Origin: UBA11740 sp049273695
GTDB lineage: Bacteria > Acidobacteriota > Blastocatellia > Pyrinomonadales > Pyrinomonadaceae
Assembly: GCA_049273695.1 (NCBI GenBank)
Contig: JBASRE010000044.1
Coordinates: forward strand, 98,382 to 162,381
Direction: 5' to 3'
Length of the DNA: 64,000 bases
Part shown: positions 7,911-16,802 of the stretch, in pieces
Position numbering within the stretch: the first letter of the stretch is position 1
Layout: every line of letters starts with the position of its first letter
The notes under the pieces: model-generated
The model's input: the letters and a program-made list of their open reading frames with translations, nothing else
Database searches by the model: none
What the model was told of the DNA's origin: nothing
Position numbers and translations under genes: made by a program

Positions 7911-8705
7911 TTAGTCGTTAAGAATTAAAAGGCGTCGGTCAATATCTTTACCAGTGATCTCGCGATAACAGGATTTCAGGAATTGTTTACGGTTCTCGTC
8001 AGTTTCTAAAGCATATGCCCACACGATTCGGTCCACATCGGCGCTCGCAAAGAATCGAAGAACAGCGAGTTGCTGAGCCGCATACGGAGCGCGGACAGGG
8101 TCTGCTCGAATTATCTCATCTACCGATTTGGAGACCACCGATCGGATTTGTAGAGAAAGAACAATCGGAAGTGCGGCCACGAGGAGGAAGCCACAAACTG
8201 CGCCCGTCGCCCATGTGAGTCTTGAAGATTTGTTGCCATCGCTGTGCAGCGCGCGCCATCCGTTTCGTAAATACACGATTCCCGTAAAGAAAGGAGTGAA
8301 ACCGAAAAGGCCGATTCCAACAGCCAGGCCAATGAGGCTTAAGGGAAAAAGCAAAATCGCTATAGTCAGGCAGAACAATCCGCCGTTAAGTAAGGCGCCG
8401 CCTATCAACGCATTTGAGACCTCGTTGCCTTTTCCCGATGCGAGCCAAAGGCAAAGGAGAATTATCTCGACACCGCTGAACAAGTAAACGACGCCTTGGT
8501 AATCGGGAAGAAACGGAGGCCCTGCAAGACCCCCTTGAAAAACAATCGGATCGAAAACGAAGCAAAGGATTGGCCCGAATACGCCGAATATCAGGTCAAA
8601 GATGAGCTGCGGTCTGGTAGTCGTCTGCCGAAACTGCCGCGTCCAAAATCCGTCCTTCACCGGACGAACATCTGACGTAGCCGCGAGTTCGGGGAATATG
8701 CGCAT
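7911..8705 (-). CDS. Multi-pass membrane protein of unknown function
   Basis: I do not recognise the family. The 264-residue protein has about six hydrophobic segments (roughly 38-58, 72-90, 98-112, 114-145, 165-190). It ends in a soluble C-terminal tail of about 65 residues rich in charged residues (SVDEIIRADPVRAPYA and ETDENRKQFLKSCYRE). A strong GGAGGG site lies 9 bp before the ATG. It begins 17 bp after the CreD-like gene on the same strand, so the two are very likely co-transcribed and may act together at the inner membrane. Confidence 0.7.
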   Translation of the reverse strand: MRIFPELAATSDVRPVKDGFWTRQFRQTTTRPQLIFDLIFGVFGPILCFVFDPIVFQGGLAGPPFLPDYQGVVYLFSGVEIILLCLWLASGKGNEVSNALIGGALLNGGLFCLTIAILLFPLSLIGLAVGIGLFGFTPFFTGIVYLRNGWRALHSDGNKSSRLTWATGAVCGFLLVAALPIVLSLQIRSVVSKSVDEIIRADPVRAPYAAQQLAVLRFFASADVDRIVWAYALETDENRKQFLKSCYREITGKDIDRRLLILND

Positions 8706-8722
8706 TGTCGTTAACCCTCCGA

Positions 8723-10018
8723 TCAGGTTGCTTGAACCGACGAGACAGGCGTCGGTGGCGCAAACGATTCCGGTGGCGGCTGCGGCGCGAACCGATCTTT
8801 CCAGCGAATCCGTCCGGTAGCCTGCATCACGACGAACAGCGTCAGAATGGAACCGATGGTGATGGCGAGTCCGGTGAAGCCTTTCAGGAAGAAGGCGTAC
8901 GAGAACGCGACCAGATAGATGAACTGCGCCAGCGCTGCCTCGCGCATCGCGAAGCGAATGCCGACCACCAGTCGCAGATACGAGATGACCAGAAAGATTG
9001 AGACGGCTGAACTGATCACAAACGCGAGATGAATCGAAATGTGATCGACCAGGTATGCCAGCAGCAGATGAAACGAGAAGAACGCCGCGGCCAGGAAGAA
9101 GTAGTTCATCGGATGCAGCTCGATACCGCGCAGCGTAGTGATGATTAGCATTAAGAAGAAAAAGAAGAAAAGCGACACCGGCGCGAAGAAACTGATACGA
9201 CCGGCGAGGGGCCCGGGCTGAAGTTTCTCAGGCATGGTCATCGCGATTTGATAACCCGAGACAAGGTTCGTGTAGTTCCAATCCAATTCCCAACCGCTCC
9301 CGCGTGCGCGTTTACTCGACGGCGACAAAGTGTTGTTCGGGAAATCGATGTCCTGGAAGTTCGTCGTCATCTTTAAAGAGAAATCGCGCACGCGCGCGAC
9401 GTCGTTCGACGACTCATTTCCATTCGCCAGACTGTAAGACCAATCGTTCAGACCTTGTGACTTGTAGCCGACCTTCAGCGTCGCGACTTTCCCGGGAGCG
9501 ATCTTGACCGTGCCGCTGGCGCTGTTCTTTTCGTTCTTCAGAGTCAGCGGCACATCGTCTACTGTAAAGACCAGGTCGTCGTAAATTGCCTGGGCGGTAG
9601 GAAAATTCAGAGCGAAGTTGACGTCCTGTTCTTTTTCGCTGGTGTTGCGAAATGCATAAGCGCCGGCAAAGCCGACTTTGTACGTGCTGTACCAAAGCAA
9701 CCCCTTCTGCCGATGTTCGAGGTTCAGGTCCGCGTTCAAGCGGCTGCTTTCGAGGGGTAACTCTTTCTGGATTTTCTGCTCGGTTACAGTCTCGATCTTC
9801 CGGCCGTTCTCAGTTTTGGTGTTCTTTATTTTGACTATCTCTTCATACGCGGCGACGGGCGGCGTCTGATTTTGTGGCGCGCCCCACGTCGATTCAACCT
9901 TACGACCGGACTCGCTGTCAGAATCGTAAGTGCGCTGGAAAATGGTCGCTCCCAGAATTGCCCAGGCGAATGCGGTGCACAGGAAAATGAATGTGATAGC
10001 AGCGATACGTTTGATCAT
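8723..10018 (-). CDS. creD: CreD-family inner membrane protein
   Basis: The product has 431 residues. An N-terminal transmembrane segment (about 4-24) precedes a large periplasmic beta-rich domain. Four to five C-terminal transmembrane helices follow, including the region RGIELHPMNYFFLAAAFFSF and LLAYLVDHISIHLAF, which matches CreD (PF06123). In Enterobacteria and Aeromonas, CreD is induced by the CreBC two-component system and affects envelope integrity and colicin tolerance. No creBC genes are adjacent here. I placed the start at the ATG at 10018, preceded by AAAGGAAC. A TTG 48 bp upstream extends the frame with a proline-rich leader that spoils the signal anchor. The proline-rich C-terminus is cytoplasmic. 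Confidence 0.8.
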   Translation of the reverse strand: MIKRIAAITFIFLCTAFAWAILGATIFQRTYDSDSESGRKVESTWGAPQNQTPPVAAYEEIVKIKNTKTENGRKIETVTEQKIQKELPLESSRLNADLNLEHRQKGLLWYSTYKVGFAGAYAFRNTSEKEQDVNFALNFPTAQAIYDDLVFTVDDVPLTLKNEKNSASGTVKIAPGKVATLKVGYKSQGLNDWSYSLANGNESSNDVARVRDFSLKMTTNFQDIDFPNNTLSPSSKRARGSGWELDWNYTNLVSGYQIAMTMPEKLQPGPLAGRISFFAPVSLFFFFFLMLIITTLRGIELHPMNYFFLAAAFFSFHLLLAYLVDHISIHLAFVISSAVSIFLVISYLRLVVGIRFAMREAALAQFIYLVAFSYAFFLKGFTGLAITIGSILTLFVVMQATGRIRWKDRFAPQPPPESFAPPTPVSSVQAT

Positions 10019-10264
10019 CGGCCGTTCCTTTGCGGGATTGGGTTGAGTAAACATTGGTTGTGGCAATTCTCGAATGTCGACGCAACTTCGCCAATGTGGC
10101 TTGCCACATGCAGCGCCTGTCAGTAGCCCTTCCGCCTACGATCGAGAAAACGCGGAGGCTAGCCGGTTGTTCCAATTCGGCGAGGCGGGCGCGGGGAAAA
10201 AGATATTGCTGAGGTCTTGACGGGGCGTATAGAATGCTTCAAGTCATCCCGAGGTGAACTTAAA

Positions 10265-10561
10265 ATGCGCACACTCGTTCCCGGTGAATGGTACATCCTG
10301 TTCAAGTGCTCAGAGTGCGAGACGCGCCAGATCCTTTTTCCGGATCTCTCAGAAGGCCGCGCCCATCTGCGTGCCACTTACAAGGTGCAATGCGTGAAGT
10401 GCGATTACACGGGCCGGTACGACAGCGAGATCCTCGAGCGGTATCAGCATCCGCCTACATCTGATCCGCAACCAATCCACGGACTCGCATTCTTTGCGCT
10501 ATTTGCGCTGCTGCGATCATTCGGTTGGGCGCGAATCAGTTCCGCGCGTGCCTTCAGGTGA
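10265..10561 (+). CDS. Small zinc-ribbon-like protein with C-terminal hydrophobic segment
   Basis: This 98-residue protein of unrecognised family contains two Cys pairs, CSEC (near residue 15) and CVKC (near 42). They are spaced like a small zinc ribbon, and KCDYTGRYDSEIL follows. A hydrophobic stretch near residues 72-86 (HGLAFFALFALLRSFGW) could be a membrane anchor or amphipathic helix. The ATG at 10265 has a GAGGTGA site about 7 bp upstream. The frame is open to a GTG at 10217, but that extension has no support. It converges on the antiporter gene, whose end is 7 bp away. Confidence 0.65.
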   Translation: MRTLVPGEWYILFKCSECETRQILFPDLSEGRAHLRATYKVQCVKCDYTGRYDSEILERYQHPPTSDPQPIHGLAFFALFALLRSFGWARISSARAFR

Positions 10562-10567
10562 GTTTGA

Positions 10568-11746
10568 TCAAGCCGCGGCAGGCTGCGAGTCGGACTTATC
10601 GCGCTTTAACAAAACCTTCAAAATCGGTGGCGCGATGATCGAAGTAAGCAGAGACATCGCGATGAGCAGCGCATAAATCGTGTCGTTGAACACGCCTGCC
10701 TGTTTGCCAAGACTGGCCACGATAATTCCAACTTCACCACGCGGTACCATGCCGACGCCCACGATTAAAGCTTTACGTCGGCCGAGTGACCACGCGCCAA
10801 GTCCACAGCCAATCAACTTTGAAACAACCGCGAGCGCCACGATCAGTAACAGCGTTAACAGCGTCGCGATGTTTCCAAACTGGCCCACCTTCACGTTCGC
10901 TCCCGTCACCACAAAAAAGAACGGCACTAGAAACGCTGCGATGGGTTGAAGTTGATGTTCGAGCGTTTTTCGCTGCTTGATTTCACCAGCCGCCATGCCG
11001 GCGAGAAACGCGCCGATAATGGCGGCCAGGCCGATGTGCGAAGCCGCGACTGCGAGACCTAAACACAATACGAGGCTGATCGTCAGCGGCGACAACGGAT
11101 TCATCGGCCTCTCTACAACATTTGACGCTCGTCGCATGAGTCGCGTCCCGAAGACTGCGATCAAAAACACGAACGCAAGCGCCTGCGCCGCCACAAGAAT
11201 CAGGCCCGTCACGTTAACTCCGTTGCCAACCTGTAAGGCGCTAACAAAGCCCAGCAGAAGCATCGCCAGAATGTCATCGATGACGGCCGCGCCGAGAATG
11301 ACTCGGCTCTCGAGGCGGCTCAGCACGTGCAGTTCCTGAAGTACGCGCGCGGTAATACCGACGGACGTAGCGACAAAAGCGGCCGCGACGAAGAGTGCTT
11401 GTGAAGTTGAAAAACCGCTACTGCGCGCCCAGACTGCGCCCATCGCGAATGGAACAATCACACCGATGACGCCGACTAATGTTGCCAGGCGTCCGACTCG
11501 TTTCAGATCATCGACCCGTGTTTCCAGACCAATGGAAAAGAGCAGCAGGACGGCGCCAATCTCAGCCAAAACTTGAAGCGGTTCGTTAATCTGAATCCAG
11601 CCGAGCACTGATGGCCCAATAATCGCGCCGGCGACAATTTCACCGACGACGCTCGGCAGCTTTAGGCGCTGCGCAACTTCGGCGCCAACCTGCGCGGCGA
11701 GGAAGACGATGAACAGGCCGAACAGAATCTCGGTCGTGTGGGCCAT
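10568..11746 (-). CDS. Cation:proton antiporter, CPA2 (KefB/NapA-like) family
   Basis: The 392-residue protein has about 12 hydrophobic segments, beginning TEILFGLFIVFLAAQVGAEV. Family features include the conserved SVVGEIVAGAIIGPSVLG region, the GLETRVDDLKRVG loop and the transport-core VIDDILAMLLLGF, where the DD pair is the expected ion and proton site. The C-terminal GMVPRGEVGIIVASLG matches the usual motif. No RCK/TrkA regulatory domain follows, so this is a short membrane-only form. It would exchange Na+ or K+ for protons at the inner membrane. The gene is convergent with the zinc-ribbon gene. Confidence 0.9.
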   Translation of the reverse strand: MAHTTEILFGLFIVFLAAQVGAEVAQRLKLPSVVGEIVAGAIIGPSVLGWIQINEPLQVLAEIGAVLLLFSIGLETRVDDLKRVGRLATLVGVIGVIVPFAMGAVWARSSGFSTSQALFVAAAFVATSVGITARVLQELHVLSRLESRVILGAAVIDDILAMLLLGFVSALQVGNGVNVTGLILVAAQALAFVFLIAVFGTRLMRRASNVVERPMNPLSPLTISLVLCLGLAVAASHIGLAAIIGAFLAGMAAGEIKQRKTLEHQLQPIAAFLVPFFFVVTGANVKVGQFGNIATLLTLLLIVALAVVSKLIGCGLGAWSLGRRKALIVGVGMVPRGEVGIIVASLGKQAGVFNDTIYALLIAMSLLTSIIAPPILKVLLKRDKSDSQPAAA

Positions 11747-11817
11747 GGCGGTGGATTATGACATGGGCGCTTGAGTGAGCGCATTTGGGTAGTTTCTGAG
11801 AGTGGTGAGTTCGTTTC

Positions 11818-11915
11818 GGTCCCCCTCTCCGTAAACGGGGAGGGGTTAGGGGTGGGGTTTTGCGGCACCGACCTCTCCCCCAACCCCTCTCCGCTTGCGG
11901 AGAGGGGAGCTGAAA
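11818..11915. repeat. CCCCTCTCC-type inverted repeat pair
   Basis: Two hairpins lie side by side in the gap before the DUF4386 operon end. CCCCTCTCCGTAAACGGGGA and its following GGGG form the first; CCCCTCTCCGCTTGCGGAGA and its GGGG form the second. GGTTAGGGGTGGGG and CCCCCAACCCC lie between. The same family occurs at 62355-62528. The gap otherwise contains nothing I recognise. Confidence 0.7.
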
Positions 11916-11959
11916 CCGGCCATCAGCTATTTGTCCGCTTGTTCGCAGCAGAAGTACTA

Positions 11960-12697
11960 CTACGCTCGGCTTGCTTGCTCGCGCCAACGCTGCTCGTTGA
12001 CGCCTTTTGCCAGCAGCCAAACAGTCAGCGAACCTTCGCCCAAAAGCGCCAGCGGCACAATGAAAGGCATTAGCCGTGCGCCGACTGCCGGCGCGAGAAA
12101 TGTTGCCAGTGAACTGACGACGTAACTCGATCCGCCGATGGCGAGCAGGATTCCGAGTATCCGGGGCAGGAAAGTCGAACGAACAATAAGTATGCCGACA
12201 AGCATTACCTGAAGTCCGAAAAACACCATTGCAGCGGCAAAACCATTCGCGTCCATGTTGAGAAACATGGATGCCAGGGATTGCAATTGAGTCGTTGAAA
12301 ATGCGTTCGCGTATTGGCCGTCTCGGAGAACTGCGAACGAGACCAGGCCGGTGAGTGAAGTGGCGCTGCCTACGATAACCCCGGCCAGGCCAAAGAAAGC
12401 CGAGAGCAACGAGACACTGCCGCTCACGGGTTGCAAAAGACGAAAGAGGAGGACTGAGACGCCAACGTAGCAGATACCTGCGACAAGATCAGAAACGAAC
12501 GCGAGCCGAAACAGAGATTCGTTCGCCAGAATATTCGTCGCCGTCGCGGCCGCGTCACCGCGCACGACCAGCGGCGAGCGGAGCATGAAAGCCGCGAGGC
12601 CGGTCACGATCACGACTACCCATAACAGGCCGGCGGCTCTCGCCTTCATCCGCGGCGAAGATCCAGCTTTAGTTTGAGTTGTTTCGTTTGTTTTCAA
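11960..12697 (-). CDS. DUF4386 family integral membrane protein
   Basis: The 245-residue protein has six hydrophobic segments. The family pattern is visible: RAAGLLWVVVIVTGLAAF near the N-terminus, LFRLAFVSDLVAGICYVGVS in the middle and RILGILLAIGGSSYVVSSLA near the end. Function of DUF4386 proteins is unknown. The TTG at 12697 is a well-supported start because AAGGAG lies 7-8 bp upstream; the first in-frame ATG (12646) has no such site. It is the third gene of a three-gene membrane-protein operon read leftwards, 23 bp after the second. Confidence 0.8.
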   Translation of the reverse strand: MKTNETTQTKAGSSPRMKARAAGLLWVVVIVTGLAAFMLRSPLVVRGDAAATATNILANESLFRLAFVSDLVAGICYVGVSVLLFRLLQPVSGSVSLLSAFFGLAGVIVGSATSLTGLVSFAVLRDGQYANAFSTTQLQSLASMFLNMDANGFAAAMVFFGLQVMLVGILIVRSTFLPRILGILLAIGGSSYVVSSLATFLAPAVGARLMPFIVPLALLGEGSLTVWLLAKGVNEQRWREQASRA

Positions 12698-12720
12698 GAG
12701 CTTACTCCTTCACTCTGAGC

Positions 12721-13221
12721 TCAGGATTCCGTGACCGTGCGACGTTTCCACAGCGACAAAACCAGACCAAGAATCGTCAGCCCAAGCAGCGTCAGGTTCA
12801 TAATGGCCGCTGGAGGCTGGCCGACTCTGACGATTGGGACGACGCGGCCAACTAGTTGACCTGCCGAGTAAGTCACCAGAAGCAGAAGGAACATCAACGG
12901 CACGGCCCGCCGATAGCGCACCAACACCACGACACATATCAAAGAGATTACCAGCCGATTGACTGCCGACAGCGCGAAGAGCGCCACAATCGTTTGCGCG
13001 GCTGCCGCCGGGTAGGTCTCGAGCGGGATCCCGTCGGCGGACTGAGCGATGGAGTAGCCGTTGACGAGGATCATCACGCTTTGCATTGTTCGCACCGCTA
13101 TCAGGAGCACAAGAATCCACAGCGCGATCTTTGAACCCTGATACGCATTGTCGATGCGCCGCGGCAAAAGACGATCGAGAATTGTCTCTCTCAAAGGCGT
13201 TGATTCGACGGTCGCAGTCAT
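12721..13221 (-). CDS. Four-helix membrane protein of unknown function
   Basis: The product has 166 residues with four predicted transmembrane segments (about 24-45, 63-88, 92-114, 125-150) and short basic ends. I do not recognise a named domain. The start ATG at 13221 overlaps the stop codon of the upstream DUF4386 gene in an ATGA arrangement, which indicates translational coupling. Longer frames starting upstream would lie inside that gene. It sits between two DUF4386 genes, so it probably works with them in the membrane. Confidence 0.7.
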   Translation of the reverse strand: MTATVESTPLRETILDRLLPRRIDNAYQGSKIALWILVLLIAVRTMQSVMILVNGYSIAQSADGIPLETYPAAAAQTIVALFALSAVNRLVISLICVVVLVRYRRAVPLMFLLLLVTYSAGQLVGRVVPIVRVGQPPAAIMNLTLLGLTILGLVLSLWKRRTVTES

Positions 13222-13904
13222 TGTGTTGCCTCGTCGCCTCTCGGGCTGAACCCCTTGATCATCAACCAAACGGACAACGCGAGATAAACGAAGCCCAGGG
13301 GCAATCCCATCAGCATCAAGTTAGGACTGGGGTAAGCGAGAAACTGCGGCAAGGTGATGCCGGTAATCTGCAGCACCGTTGCGATCAGCAACAAGCCGAC
13401 GAGGATTCGCGAAACGACTGCTGACTTCCAGAGCATTAGGCCGAGGGAAAACATCCAACTAACCATGATCAGCAGGTGCGTGTAGTGAATCCACTTCCAG
13501 GCCGACCGCACCGTCGCGCCGACGAGCTCGTACACACCGAGATCCGCCGCATTGGCAGTTACATAGTTTTGGCTGAAAGAAAACAGAGACATATACCCGG
13601 CGATCTCTCCGCCCTGGAGCGCGAAGTTAACGATTGCCAAGGCGAATAGCCACAGCGCCAACGCGTAACTGGTTTTTCGAAATACGGGCATCGCGGTGAT
13701 TGCGATAACTATCGGCACAGCGCCACCGGCAAACAACATCATGATCGCAAGTCTGACCTGAAATCCGTTTACCGAATCAATTGCGGCAAACGTCAGCGGC
13801 CTCGTCAGCTGCTGAAGCAGCATATAGGGCGTCATCAGGCCGGTTATCAAATGAAGTAGTAACAGAAGGCCGATCAAGCGGCCGGTGCGCTTTGCAGAAA
13901 TCAT
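13218..13904 (-). CDS. DUF4386-like integral membrane protein
   Basis: The 228-residue protein has six hydrophobic segments and opens with KRTGRLIGLLLLLHLITGL, the expected first helix of DUF4386 proteins. It is a distant paralogue of the last gene in the operon. A GAGGTGA ribosome-binding site lies 5-6 bp before the ATG, so this is the first gene of the leftward three-gene cluster. Its TGA overlaps the next ATG. The substrate or role is unknown; the repeated DUF4386 pairing suggests a membrane complex, which is inference. Confidence 0.72.
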   Translation of the reverse strand: MISAKRTGRLIGLLLLLHLITGLMTPYMLLQQLTRPLTFAAIDSVNGFQVRLAIMMLFAGGAVPIVIAITAMPVFRKTSYALALWLFALAIVNFALQGGEIAGYMSLFSFSQNYVTANAADLGVYELVGATVRSAWKWIHYTHLLIMVSWMFSLGLMLWKSAVVSRILVGLLLIATVLQITGITLPQFLAYPSPNLMLMGLPLGFVYLALSVWLMIKGFSPRGDEATQ

Positions 13905-14058
13905 TAGTCACCTCTTTGAAACAAGGGCGAGCCGGGAAACTGTTTGAGCCGGCTGGTGTGATAGGTGTACGGCGGACTGGACTGCAGAGTTCCCAACCTG
14001 ACTCCAGCGGCATGAGCATTGCTCCTCGCTAATGAAACTTTAGGGAGGTACTTTATTC

Positions 14059-14544
14059 ATGGGGATTTTTGACAAGATGTTCGGAAGTGGAGCAGGACAA
14101 GCTCAACAACAACCGAACAGTGAGGAGCGCTTTAATACGCTGAAACAGAAATATCAGTCAGTGCTGAATGCTGCGGATCAAGAGCAGCTACAGTTTCAGA
14201 ATCTGCATGTGCAGGATGACAAGCTGTACATTCGCGCGACGGCGCCGTCCGAGGACGCGAAGAACAAGATCTGGGACCAGATCAAGCTGGCCAATCCGAG
14301 TATGGACGACATTACGGCGGACATTTCGGTGGACGCAAAGGCGATGGGCGCGGCGGCCGGCGGCGGCACAGGCACTGGCGGGTCGAGTTACACGGTCAAA
14401 TCCGGTGACACTCTATCCAAAATCAGCAAAGAGTTTTACGGCGATGCGAACGAGTACATGCGCATCTACTACGCCAATCGCGACCAGCTGCGCGATCCGG
14501 ACAAGATTCAGATAGGTCAGCAGTTGACGATTCCAGCGAAGTAG
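14059..14544 (+). CDS. BON-LysM protein resembling potassium-binding protein Kbp (YgaU)
   Basis: The 161-residue protein has no signal peptide. Residues about 18-100 fit a BON-like domain. A Gly/Thr linker (AAAGGGTGTGG) precedes a C-terminal LysM domain (about 111-160) with YTVKSGDTLSKISKEFYGDA and IQIGQQLTIPA. This order and length match E. coli Kbp, a cytoplasmic K+-binding protein. The absence of a signal peptide agrees with that and argues against a wall hydrolase. A GGGAGG site lies about 10 bp before the ATG. The 364-bp gap that follows is repeat DNA and a promoter. Confidence 0.82.
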   Translation: MGIFDKMFGSGAGQAQQQPNSEERFNTLKQKYQSVLNAADQEQLQFQNLHVQDDKLYIRATAPSEDAKNKIWDQIKLANPSMDDITADISVDAKAMGAAAGGGTGTGGSSYTVKSGDTLSKISKEFYGDANEYMRIYYANRDQLRDPDKIQIGQQLTIPAK

Positions 14545-14794
14545 ACGCGCTGGAGGTTTGTTCAACCACATTCCGTGATATCAGTGGCCGTTGGCGCTTG
14601 CTTACGGTCACTGATTTGTCACGTCTTTGGCGTCCGTTTTGGGTCGAGTCCGTGAAACGGATGGCCGACCTTCAGCCGTCCGCTTTAGCGGACTCCGTCA
14701 TGTTTCAATCGCGATCCCCGCGCTCAAGCGCTAGGCTACTTTCACTCGTCCGCTTTAGCGGGCTCCGACACACGTTTTGCAATAAAAAAGCTAA
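14545..14794. repeat. Intergenic hairpin units built on GTCCGCTTTAGCGG
   Basis: No gene is visible in this stretch. It contains an imperfect hairpin near 14578-14616 (ATCAGTGGCCG paired with CGGTCACTGAT). It also contains two copies of CGTCCGCTTTAGCGG followed by (A/G)CTCCG, at 14688-14710 and 14749-14770. A related CTCCGCTTTAGCGG unit recurs at 45181 upstream of leuS, so this is another dispersed palindrome family. Confidence 0.6.
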
Positions 14795-14823
14795 TTGACA
14801 CCTTACACGCGGTGCAATAAAGT
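14795..14823 (+). promoter_or_regulatory. Candidate sigma-70 promoter of the M43 protease gene
   Basis: A consensus TTGACA (14795-14800) and TAAAGT (14818-14823) are spaced by 17 bp. They lie about 87 bp before the ATG of the secreted protease at 14910, and no other gene lies between. Confidence 0.5.
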
Positions 14824-14909
14824 CTCGCTCTCTTCCTCTAACAGCGTCGCGGGACTTCGGTTCCCGTTCATTCTTAATTATCAGGCTTTAGACCCAGGAG
14901 GGCTTATCC

Positions 14910-15854
14910 ATGAACAGAAGCATCATGTCGGCTGTGTTGGCCGGCTTTGTGTTGGCAGCAGTGTGCGGTTCGACGGCGCTAACGCGCAATAACGCGACCG
15001 CGACCATAAGTACGGCGGCCTTAGCAAAGAATCCGCGCGATCGCTGCGCCACGCGGCATATTGATGAAACGACCGCCACGCAATACGAACAGGCGTTGAG
15101 CAAGTTTAATTCGAAACGCTCGCCGGGACAGATTCGCAAGTCCGGCGCCGTCACCATTCCGGTTTACTATCACGTCGTGAACAAAGGCAGCGGAATCGAG
15201 AATGGCGACGTGCCGATCAAATGGTTGCGCGATCAAATCAGCGTGTTAAATGCGGCATATGCCGGCGCCGATCCGGCGGCTGTATCTACCGCCGCGAACA
15301 CGCCGTTTCGGTTTGAGCTCGCCGGTGTCGATCGAGTGACGAACGAAGAATGGTTTAACTCGGGGCTTGGCTCGGAAGAAGAACGCGAGATGAAGACAGC
15401 GTTGCACGTCCCCGGCGCTAACGTGCTGAACTTTTATGTGAACAACGCCGGCGGCGTCTATCTGGGCTGGGCCACGTTCCCGTTCTGGTACGCAGGCGAT
15501 CCGACGCAGGATGGCGTCGTGGTTCTGTATTCGAGCCTGCCCGGCGGCGACTGTTGCGCACCACGCGCTTACAACCAGGGTGATACGGGAACGCATGAAG
15601 TCGGACACTGGCTCGGGCTGTTCCACACTTTCCAGGGTGGTTGCGCGGCGAACTTCAACGACTTTGTCGCCGACACGCCGTCTGAGCGTTCACCGGCATT
15701 CGGATGTCCGTTTGGACGCGATACTTGTCCGAAGCCCGGTCTCGATCCCATCGAGAACTTCATGGATTACAGCGAAGACCCGTGCATGTATCAGTTCACC
15801 GGCGGGCAGTCAGCGAGAATGGAAGCGCTGTCGTTGCTGTATCGCGGACTATAG
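14910..15854 (+). CDS. Secreted zinc metalloprotease, M43 (pappalysin/cytophagalysin) family
   Basis: The 314-residue product has an N-terminal signal peptide (about 1-24, ending CGSTALT). The catalytic site is HEVGHWLGLFHTF, giving HEXXHXXGXXH with all three zinc ligands. Further downstream, ENFMDYSEDPCMYQFT contains the expected Met-turn Met. Several Cys residues in the active-site region (GDCCAPRAY, GGCAAN, FGCPFGRDTCPK) likely form disulfides, as in the M43B group. A strong AGGAGGGC site precedes the ATG, and a TTGACA/TAAAGT promoter lies upstream. It is likely an extracellular protein-degrading enzyme. Confidence 0.9.
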   Translation: MNRSIMSAVLAGFVLAAVCGSTALTRNNATATISTAALAKNPRDRCATRHIDETTATQYEQALSKFNSKRSPGQIRKSGAVTIPVYYHVVNKGSGIENGDVPIKWLRDQISVLNAAYAGADPAAVSTAANTPFRFELAGVDRVTNEEWFNSGLGSEEEREMKTALHVPGANVLNFYVNNAGGVYLGWATFPFWYAGDPTQDGVVVLYSSLPGGDCCAPRAYNQGDTGTHEVGHWLGLFHTFQGGCAANFNDFVADTPSERSPAFGCPFGRDTCPKPGLDPIENFMDYSEDPCMYQFTGGQSARMEALSLLYRGL

Positions 15855-16003
15855 GTCGCGAGCCGCGTTAGGGAATGCGTAAGGATGAAGGAATGAGCGT
15901 AGGCGCGAGACGACGTTCATTCTTCATCCGCGCTTAGCTTTCCGTTTTCAGCGTGGCTGCGCCAACTTCTCAACTGTTAGATCGCAAACTGAGAGGTCTT
16001 GAA

Positions 16004-16702
16004 ATGAAATCAAGGTACCTCGGCTTACCGCTAATTTTTATTCTTTCTGTCATTAGCCATTCGGCACAACCTCGGTCGCGTTCCGGTGAAAGCTGGCGAA
16101 GCGCTAAACCGAAGACCGTGACGCTCTTTTCTCGCGCGAAATACAAAGACAAGAATCAAGGGTATGGAAAATCGGCGTTTAGTTTTAACCACGGCTTAAG
16201 AAGTGATTCCCACCCGCGCATTACAGGCAATAACTATGAGCTGCTGTACGGCAGTATTTGCTGGAATAGAGACTGTGATTGGTTCAGCGTGACAATGGTG
16301 GCCGACGATCACAGCCGCATCAAAGACTTAGGTGAGTTGAAATGGTCTGACCCGTTTGAAGTTCCTGACCTGCCGCCCAACCCTGATTGGAACCAGGGGA
16401 TCAGATGGCCAGGGAAAAACGAAACTCTCGAACAATCATCGAAAGGTCAGGTGACCAAAGTAGTCGCTGGACACATCTACGTTCTGCGATCCAAAGATTC
16501 TCGATCTGACCTCTACACTTTGTTTCGCGTTGAGAAACTGGTGCCAAATGATGAAGTCACAATTTCCTGGAAAGTAGTTCGTCGCAAGAGTCCGGACCCA
16601 AGACATTTTCCCGAGCCAAGAATTCTTGACCCGCCTTCCGTCATTCGTTCGCCCCCGTCGATGTACCAGGTGAGGCCCCCTCGAATCGTCGTACCGAATT
16701 AA
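16004..16702 (+). CDS. Secreted protein of unknown function
   Basis: The 232-residue product begins with a signal peptide (MKSRYLGLPLIFILSVISHS). Its mature part is rich in Trp, Arg and Pro, has two close Cys residues (GSICWNRDCDWFSV) that may form a disulfide, and ends in a Pro/Arg-rich tail. I do not recognise a domain. The ATG at 16004 was preferred over a GTG at 15953 because it starts the signal peptide directly and has GAGAGGTC about 8 bp upstream. It is a lone gene between the M43 protease and an oxidoreductase. Confidence 0.65.
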   Translation: MKSRYLGLPLIFILSVISHSAQPRSRSGESWRSAKPKTVTLFSRAKYKDKNQGYGKSAFSFNHGLRSDSHPRITGNNYELLYGSICWNRDCDWFSVTMVADDHSRIKDLGELKWSDPFEVPDLPPNPDWNQGIRWPGKNETLEQSSKGQVTKVVAGHIYVLRSKDSRSDLYTLFRVEKLVPNDEVTISWKVVRRKSPDPRHFPEPRILDPPSVIRSPPSMYQVRPPRIVVPN

Positions 16703-16802
16703 CTCGCAGCCAAATCTGATGTTGTAATTCGAGACAGACGAGATTGAGTATTCACTCGTCTGCGCTGCGAATCAGGGCAACCCATGTTGTCGGGTCGCTG
16801 GC

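Noticed and set aside
8723..10018. CreD-like gene as part of a complete creABCD locus
   Set aside because: Neighbours are an unknown membrane protein and a small zinc-ribbon gene; no sensor kinase or response regulator is present in the window.
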